Below, one piece after another: positions 57,999-64,000 of a DNA stretch of 64,000 nucleotides. The first letter of the stretch is position 1. Each line of letters starts with the position of its first letter. The notes beneath the pieces were generated by a model. The model ran no database searches. It saw only the letters and a list, made by a program, of their open reading frames with translations, and had not been told where the DNA came from. Position numbers and translations under genes: made by a program. Origin of the DNA: Cadophora sp. MPI-SDFR-AT-0126 (Eukaryota; Ascomycota; Leotiomycetes; Helotiales; Ploettnerulaceae); contig JAGMVK010000007.1 of the NCBI GenBank assembly GCA_020747065.1, forward strand, positions 682,001 to 746,000, given 5' to 3'.

Positions 57999-59261
57999 CG
58001 TTTGCATGTTTCCAAGAAATACAGGACATGTGGTTCTAAAACTCCATGGTATCGGGGTGGACATTCATGGGCTTTGTGCGCTTGGTGGATATACAAAACC
58101 ACTTCAAAGCATTTTTACGTTACCCTTCTTGTCCTTATTGTACATGTGTGAGTGGCTTAATTTTTTCTCCAGCACTTCCTGCTCCAACTTTTTCGACCTC
58201 GGTGACTTCGAGCCTTCCGACCTCAAGTCTGACAGAAGCTACCACACAGGCTCTCACCCTGAACATTAGCGAGCCGTGCCCCAAAGCTACAGCGGGCAAG
58301 CCGCCTAACTCTGGTCTGAGAACCACCTTTCCTGAGCACTTCAACTCGAAACAACCACTCAGAACATTTTCTTTCGACATTTAGTGAGTTCATTTGATTA
58401 GTCGTCTGCACGAATTTAGGCATTCGGGCCTCAATTGCAAGATTAAATCCCCAGATCCCCGCACTTGCTCGCGGAGGCAATGCCTCCGGTCCACGGTTGA
58501 ACAATTCTCCGGTCTTAAACGCCATCTTTTCCTGAAATTCACATATCCAATTCTTCGCATGTGAAAAGGGACAATATGTCTGTGTTTTCCTAGACTCATA
58601 AAGTCAAGTCGAAGCTGCTCAAGCTACTGAAAAGGCGGTTTTGCGGACGATGAATATTGTTGTTCCCCAGAGCTCGCTTACAATATTTATTCCGGGACGC
58701 TTCTCACTGGGAGCTTACCTGCCCGTCTTCGAGACGTCCAAGTAAAGCCCAGTCTCTTGCTAAAAGCTCGTCTTTCTTGGTCTATCTCAACTCATTGCTA
58801 CCTAGCGGCACCCTCGGTCACCTCGACCGTTCAAATTGGGCCAAGTTGAGGAACAGAGGCTCCCGAACCTTTCACCTCCGTACCTTGTCCCTTGGCGCGC
58901 TTCCCCACGACCCTAATCTCTAACCCCTAATCTTCTAGACTTCATCCGAAGTCCCCATAATCGCCCCTTTATATATTAATGTTGTTTATTCCTCCAATGA
59001 CATCTAGTCCCAAGCATGCATGGCGGGACGATGTGATGGTTCCTGGCCTGAGTTGAGATACCCGATTGGACTGGCGGGTAGCAAACGTTGAAGCCGCAGC
59101 CATGTGATGAGAATACACCAAGAAAATGTACTTTTTGCTGATGTTAATCCGGGCCGGGGAGCAGCTCCCATGTATAAAAATTTGTTTAAAAGTCCTCCTC
59201 GGTCTCTGTGAATTGTGGGAATCGCATCATCTCCAGCATCTCTTGCCAATTTTCGTTCAAG
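57999..59261. other. Intergenic, promoter of the endoglucanase at the right end
   Basis: No supported gene. A short palindrome GGAGGCAATGCCTCC lies at 58474-58488. Confidence 0.5.
59174..59180 (+). promoter_or_regulatory. Likely TATA box of the GH7 gene
   Basis: TATAAAA lies 88 bp upstream of ATG 59262, a usual distance for a fungal secreted-enzyme gene. Confidence 0.5.
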
Positions 59262-60580
59262 ATGACTCGAACTCTACCTTTCCTCGCCTCGCTTCTCCTC
59301 TGTCTTGACCATGTGGCTGCTCAGTCGCTAGGCAAGGGCAAGGAGGTTCACCCAAAGCTCGATACCTATACTTGTACCAAGCGGGGTGGGTGTAAGAAGC
59401 AGACCTCCTACATCGTGTTGGACTCTGCTATGCACCCTATCTACCAGAAGAACAACCCGAGTCTAGGATGTGGTGACTGGGGATCTGCACCTAACAAGAC
59501 CGTCTGTCCAGATGCGAAGACCTGCAACGCGAACTGTGTCATTGACGCTATTTCGGACTACTCTCAGTATGGCGTAAAGACCAAGGGAAGCAGTCTCTAC
59601 TTGGATATGTTGAGGGATGACCTTTCTACCATCAGTCCCAGAGCCTATCTGATGGACAGTGATCAACACAAATACGATATGATCAAGTTGACTGGAAATG
59701 AATTCTCCTTCGATGTCGATGTGTCCAAGCTCCCTTGCGGCATGAATGGTGCTTTGTACATGTCAGAGATGAACAAGTATGGTGGCAAGAGCTCGCTTAA
59801 CAAAGGAGGTGCTGAGCTAGGTAATGGGTACTGCGATGCGCAGTGTTACACATTCCCGTTCGTTGATGGAGTCGTGAGTAACTCGCTTCCACGAAATCTC
59901 ATGGTGCTAACTGATTCAAGGGAAACATCGAAGGAAAAGGAGCATGCTGTAACGAACTAGACATCTGGGAAGCCAACAGACGCTCCACAGCTCTGGTTCC
60001 TCATCCATGTAACATCACCTCTATCTATCAATGCACCGGCGACGAGTGCGGATTCGAAGGTGTCTGCGACAAGTGGGGATGTGGTTTCAATCCCAATGCT
60101 GTCGGCCAGCCAGACTTCTATGGCGAACAGCCCGGCGCAGAGGTTGATACGAAGCGTCCTTTCACCGTCGTCACTTCCTTCCCCGCTGAGAACGGAGTCT
60201 TGAAGGAGATACAGCGAAAGTACATCCAAGATGGAAAGATCATCTCAAACACCGTCGTCAACCTCCCAAATCGAGTAGCCAAAAACTACATCGATGATGC
60301 ATTCTGTGAGGAGAACCCAGGAGGAACCAGACGATTCACTGAACTTGGTGGCATGGCTGAGATGGGAGAAGCTATGTCGAGAGGCATGGTCCTGGCTTTT
60401 GCTGTTTGGTGGGACGTTGGTGGGTTTATGGATTGGTTGGATGGTACTGCGAGTGGTGCTGGACCTTGCAACAGCACTGAAGGAAATCCGGAGTTCATCA
60501 AGACAATTCAACCTGATGTTGCGGTTGAGTTTAGCGAGATCAAGTGGGGTGAGATTGGAAGTACTTACAAGACGAAGTAG
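59262..60580 (+). CDS. GH7 endo-beta-1,4-glucanase (secreted cellulase)
   Basis: Two exons, 59262-59873 and 59921-60580 (47-nt intron, GCTAACTG branch), give 423 residues. Signal peptide MTRTLPFLASLLLCLDHVAA. The GH7 catalytic motif GACCNELDIWEANR has the nucleophile Glu about 216, Asp 218 and acid/base Glu about 221. Other family marks are NGALYMSEMNKYGG, CDAQCYTFPFVDG, CTGDECGFEGVCDKWGCGFNP, and VWWDVGGFMDWLDGTASGAGPCN. The shorter length and the absence of the extra loops point to an endoglucanase rather than a cellobiohydrolase. No linker or cellulose-binding module follows. Confidence 0.96.
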
Positions 60581-61015
60581 ATTTCATACAAGAACTTTTC
60601 GGGCAGTTCAAGAAACAAACTGTACATAAACTTGATGTCAATACTGTCGGCTTACCGCATGAATTACTGCGATCACTCATAAAATGCCATATGAGAGAAA
60701 GTAATTGAGTATGACACGACTTTTATTAACCTCCCAACAATCATTGCATGCTATTTTGTAATTCTGTACAGAGAACAATGAATTTCGTCGCACATTTCGT
60801 AGCACATTTCAAAACCCTGCCTTCACATTCGAAGGTTTTCCGAGCATAATATCATAGATCATAGATTGGAGTGGAAAATCCCAGCTCCAGCTTTCAGTCT
60901 ACCTGACCTGTGGTCGCAGGAACACACACGCTGAGCGCTGGCTAACCGAGCGCTGTAGCGAAGCAAGCTCTCCCCTAAAGTTGATCTAGGGTCGCTGAAG
61001 ATGCGCCATCACAGC
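60581..61015. other. Intergenic
   Basis: 3' regions of two convergent genes. Confidence 0.5.
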
Positions 61016-62657
61016 CTAAGGACTACCCTGGTCCAATTGTTGTTTCGCAAGCATGACTTGCCATATTTGGAAGATGAGAGAGAGGAGCATGAGGAAAATG
61101 GTGAAAGTGGCGAAGAAGACAAGGATCTGCATTTAATATTAGCTTTGCCCATTATTGCATTGCACTGAGATGCACATACCTGATTATTCCAAAGCGTATA
61201 CCACGCAGCAACATCGCGTCTATCGTTGAGGAGGGATCTGACATTCTGTGGTTGATGCTGCTTAACGAAATCTTGCAGAGCAATGAGTCGTTTGCCGAAG
61301 AATGGGAACTCAGTGTATGGGTAAGTCTTCGCTGGCTCGCTGGCTTCGATGTCATCGTAGATGCGTTGTGCTTCTTCCGATGATGCACTCTTGCCGCAGA
61401 CAGTATGTAGCAGTGGATCCCAGACAAAGGGGAGATCGCCAGGCACCTCGTGCTCTTCCATCGTCGTCATGATTTTGGAAAATGATCGCCAGGACCTCTC
61501 ATCCAGGCCGAAGATCAAGCGGTATGAGAGGAGGATTTCTTCGAAGTATTCTGATGCTGGGACCTCTGGTGTTTGAACATCCTCGCAGTTGGTAGCAGCA
61601 TGGTCATTGAAGACCCTATCACAATGTTAGATATATTTCACTCGTATCCGAGTAGATGCTTACTTTGATAACAATCCATTTTTCTTCGCTTCAGTCATCA
61701 GTCGAGCGAATGAGGGGTATTGAAACAGCTTCAGCGTCTTCTTCCCACTGTCAAATTCCAGGTGCAATGCATGTGATGTTACCCATTCAATTTTGACTTC
61801 AACGACACTGTGCAACGTGTGGAAACACAGGGTCTGGACGTTGATTGCCTCCGATGCTGGTTCAGCTGTTTCACTCAGCTCCGCTGGACTGGATGTTCTG
61901 GGCCCGGGAATGAGGTCCCCAAATTTGGAGAGCAGATAATCCAACGATCGATCGACGTGATCAAATCCTTGGGAGTGACTTCGAATCTTCCTTGTTGTCA
62001 ATGGGTTTGTCTTCCCAGTGGAAGCTGTGCTGGTCCTCGTGATTTCCAACTTATCTGCTTCGGGCTTGCTCACAGATTCAAAGATCATAGCTAGCCACAG
62101 GTCAGTCGTGCACTTGTGACATTATTGGGCCTGTTCTTACTGAGCCATCCCGTTACTGCAAATACTGCTTGATTGTGCAGCGCACGTTCGGAGTCTAATT
62201 GTTGCTTCAATTGTTGCTCATTTTCACACCCATCAACGACTTCCGCCAGAGCCAGATTTGATTGTGTCTTCAGCAGTCGCGCGACCGTGATCACGAAGTT
62301 ATACACCACAACGAGGTCCCCTTGTTTCGGTCCAGTCGAGTCATCATCTAGGCCCACGAGTGTTGGTGCCAATAGATGCCAATGACTTATGAATTTGTGC
62401 CGCAGAAATCGAGAATACCAAATGCATGCATCTGCCAAAGAACCTTTTATGAGATTATCCCCAACAATCAAAGCTAATAGGTAATCTTGTCGTTGACGTT
62501 CGTCATCCGTGAGCGCTGGGAGGGGTGCTGTAGCTGTTAGCCGGGAAGTCGCTACAGGGCTCTGAAGGGAATCTACTGATGATCTGACCTTCTCCTGTCC
62601 GGTCTCTTGCGCTGGCGATTGTCGCGAAAGTATTATTCCGCGGAGACGATCTCGCAT
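61016..62657 (-). CDS. Fungal protein with C-terminal membrane helix, unknown function
   Basis: Four exons, 62141-62657, 61664-62090, 61180-61615 and 61016-61126 (introns 50, 48 and 53 nt), give 496 residues. The N-terminus is basic (MRDRLRGIILSRQ). A helical region with LKTQSNLALAEVVDGCENEQQLKQQL follows. The C-terminal part reads FPFFGKRLIALQDFVKQHQ, SLLNDRRDVAAWYTLWNNQ and then one membrane helix (ILVFFATFTIFLMLLSLIFQIW). The DRRDxxxWYTxW block followed by a single helix is shared by many fungal proteins of unknown role, often next to incompatibility-type genes. It is probably anchored by its C-terminus. Confidence 0.8.
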
Positions 62658-63794
62658 TTCTCGTTGTGGTCTACCAGATATCTTGGTCAGTGCATTCGGG
62701 AAGCTGGATTAGTTATTGAACACACCATTCGGTCTATAAATGATACTCTTCTATCAATCCTCCTCTCGCCAAGTTCAATGTCGGTCGGCATTCTGAGCAT
62801 TTCACAATCTTGCGATTATTCTGCGAGATAACGACCACTGACTAAATTCCCGATCGTAAAGACTTATACTCTCCTCGATTTTCTTCAAAATACGCCTCGT
62901 GGCAGGGCATGAGACTGTTGGGAATGAACGCGTGAGGGTCGACAGTTTCGGAAGCGAACAACGAAAACCCGCCGGCTTTTCAGACTCGCAGCAGTGCTTG
63001 CATGCAGTAGCACGAATATTGATCAGGTTGTCAGAGAGCGGTGAAATGGCAAAAGATAAGAGACCTGGTTCAGCTCGGTTAGAATTGCCTTGCGAGAGTC
63101 AGCATATCTGGCAGCCTTGGTCGAATGAGAAGGCTGTGCGGGGTCATGCAGGTGTGGGAGATGCTGTCGAACGAGACACTGTCGCCCCCCACCAAATCGT
63201 CCATGTGATACCAATAACTGCATGCTTTGGGCACCGTGCATGTGATCCTTGATGGTAATGTCATCAAGTAAGACCGAGTTGCCAACTCAGCCTTGAAGCC
63301 CAACCTTCACAGCACCACTCAGCCTCACAGTCACAGTGTCTCGACCCTCCCCAGGAGTCATGACGAGGCTGTCATACACACGTGTACTGAAGGACGCTTG
63401 TGGAGAGACCGTAATACCCAAGAGTGTATTCATACCGAATTGACAGAAACCGATTTGCCCAAAGACAACAAAGTGAATGTACAAAACCCATGCCTCATGC
63501 TGATAAAACCTTTCGTAAATGCAGTCGTGCCCACCCTCCACATCTCCGTGGACCTTCCCAGGTTCCTATTCCATTCTCTTCAATATCCCCCTAAGTTATT
63601 GCTACCTGTAACGTAGACGTCAGCAGATGTCGCAGAACTGATTTTGGATTCTGGGCTGTGTTCTGGTTGTAAAGTCTCGAATTTTTCCTGAAATCAGATT
63701 CTCATTCCGAGATGTGACTCGTATGTTGACGTCGCACGTTTGAAGCCGAAGTTGATTGAGGATTTTAAAAGAAGTGACACAGAGATCCCGAGAA
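62658..63794. other. Intergenic
   Basis: No supported gene; several antisense short frames. Confidence 0.45.
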
Positions 63795-64000
63795 CTAACC
63801 ATAAACAGACTTCTCGGGACATGCAACCAAGAGCTTCCCATCAGGAGATGGCTCTACCGGTCCTTGCCATAATTCTCTCCATGGTTGGACCTTTCGTTCA
63901 GTTGATGGTGGGAATGTTCCCAGGCTGACTGTGGAGAAGAATTCGGCCACTGGTTCTGGTAACTCGCCTAAAAGCGATGCTGGCTTTGGTGGCTCTGGAG
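63795..64000 (-). CDS. C-terminal end of a gene leaving the window (partial)
   Basis: The minus strand is open for 68 residues from the window edge to the TAG at 63795-63797, with coding-like content (LLGELPEPVAEFF, TFPPSTERKVQPWREL, GPVEPSPDGKLLVACPEK). No start is present because the sequence ends. The family is not recognised, and an intron boundary inside it cannot be excluded. Confidence 0.4.
   Translation of the reverse strand, partial: PEPPKPASLLGELPEPVAEFFSTVSLGTFPPSTERKVQPWRELWQGPVEPSPDGKLLVACPEKSVYG

Noticed and set aside
58474..58488. Palindrome GGAGGCAATGCCTCC
   Set aside because: Too short to claim a terminator or regulatory element.

Overview
This is nuclear DNA of a filamentous ascomycete (Pezizomycotina). 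The evidence is gene density, many short introns (about 46-133 nt) with GTAAGT-like donors and CTAAC/CTGAC branch points, fungal-only families (HET, Clr5, NB-ARC/TPR) and class II peroxidase and GH7 genes of ascomycete type. A plant-associated or saprotrophic Leotiomycetes-like fungus would fit, but that placement is inference. Multi-exon models below were joined by hand: donor and acceptor sites were read directly and each spliced frame sums to whole codons.

Layout. 1-4.0 kb: a segment with inverted TIR-like ends at TA dinucleotides. It holds a heavily decayed protein-kinase pseudogene and an intact seven-pass membrane protein gene. 4-9.6 kb: gene-poor repeats around one small secreted cysteine-rich protein gene (7.05-7.64 kb). 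9.6-21 kb: mitochondrial aspartate aminotransferase, a coiled-coil protein, a STAND-N-terminal-like protein, a HET-domain protein and two proteins of unknown role. 21-32 kb: a decayed sugar transporter, a DUF1349 protein, a hemerythrin-like protein, a class II haem peroxidase and a bilirubin-oxidase-type multicopper oxidase, all on the minus strand. 33-45 kb: a small single-pass membrane protein, a tandem-repeat patch, a Clr5-TPR protein, Pth2-type peptidyl-tRNA hydrolase, a four-pass membrane protein and a 2EXR/F-box-like gene beside its broken tandem copy. 45-50 kb: the conserved ribosome-biogenesis pair utp7 and tsr1, divergently transcribed. 50.6-64 kb: an intron-containing tRNA-Asp, an AsaB/CmcJ-like enzyme, a 16-exon NLR (NB-ARC + TPR), a GH7 endoglucanase, a fungal C-terminal-TM protein and the end of a gene leaving the window.

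How the genes fit together. Three themes mix with housekeeping genes. One is self/non-self recognition architecture: HET, NLR, Clr5-TPR and the STAND-N-terminal-like protein. One is plant cell-wall attack: GH7 endoglucanase, class II peroxidase and multicopper oxidase. The third is 40S ribosome biogenesis (Utp7 and Tsr1 from one shared promoter region). Decay looks RIP-like in the kinase relic (CA to TA and TG to TA) and partly so in the transporter. I found no CRISPR array, prokaryotic operon or complete transposase.
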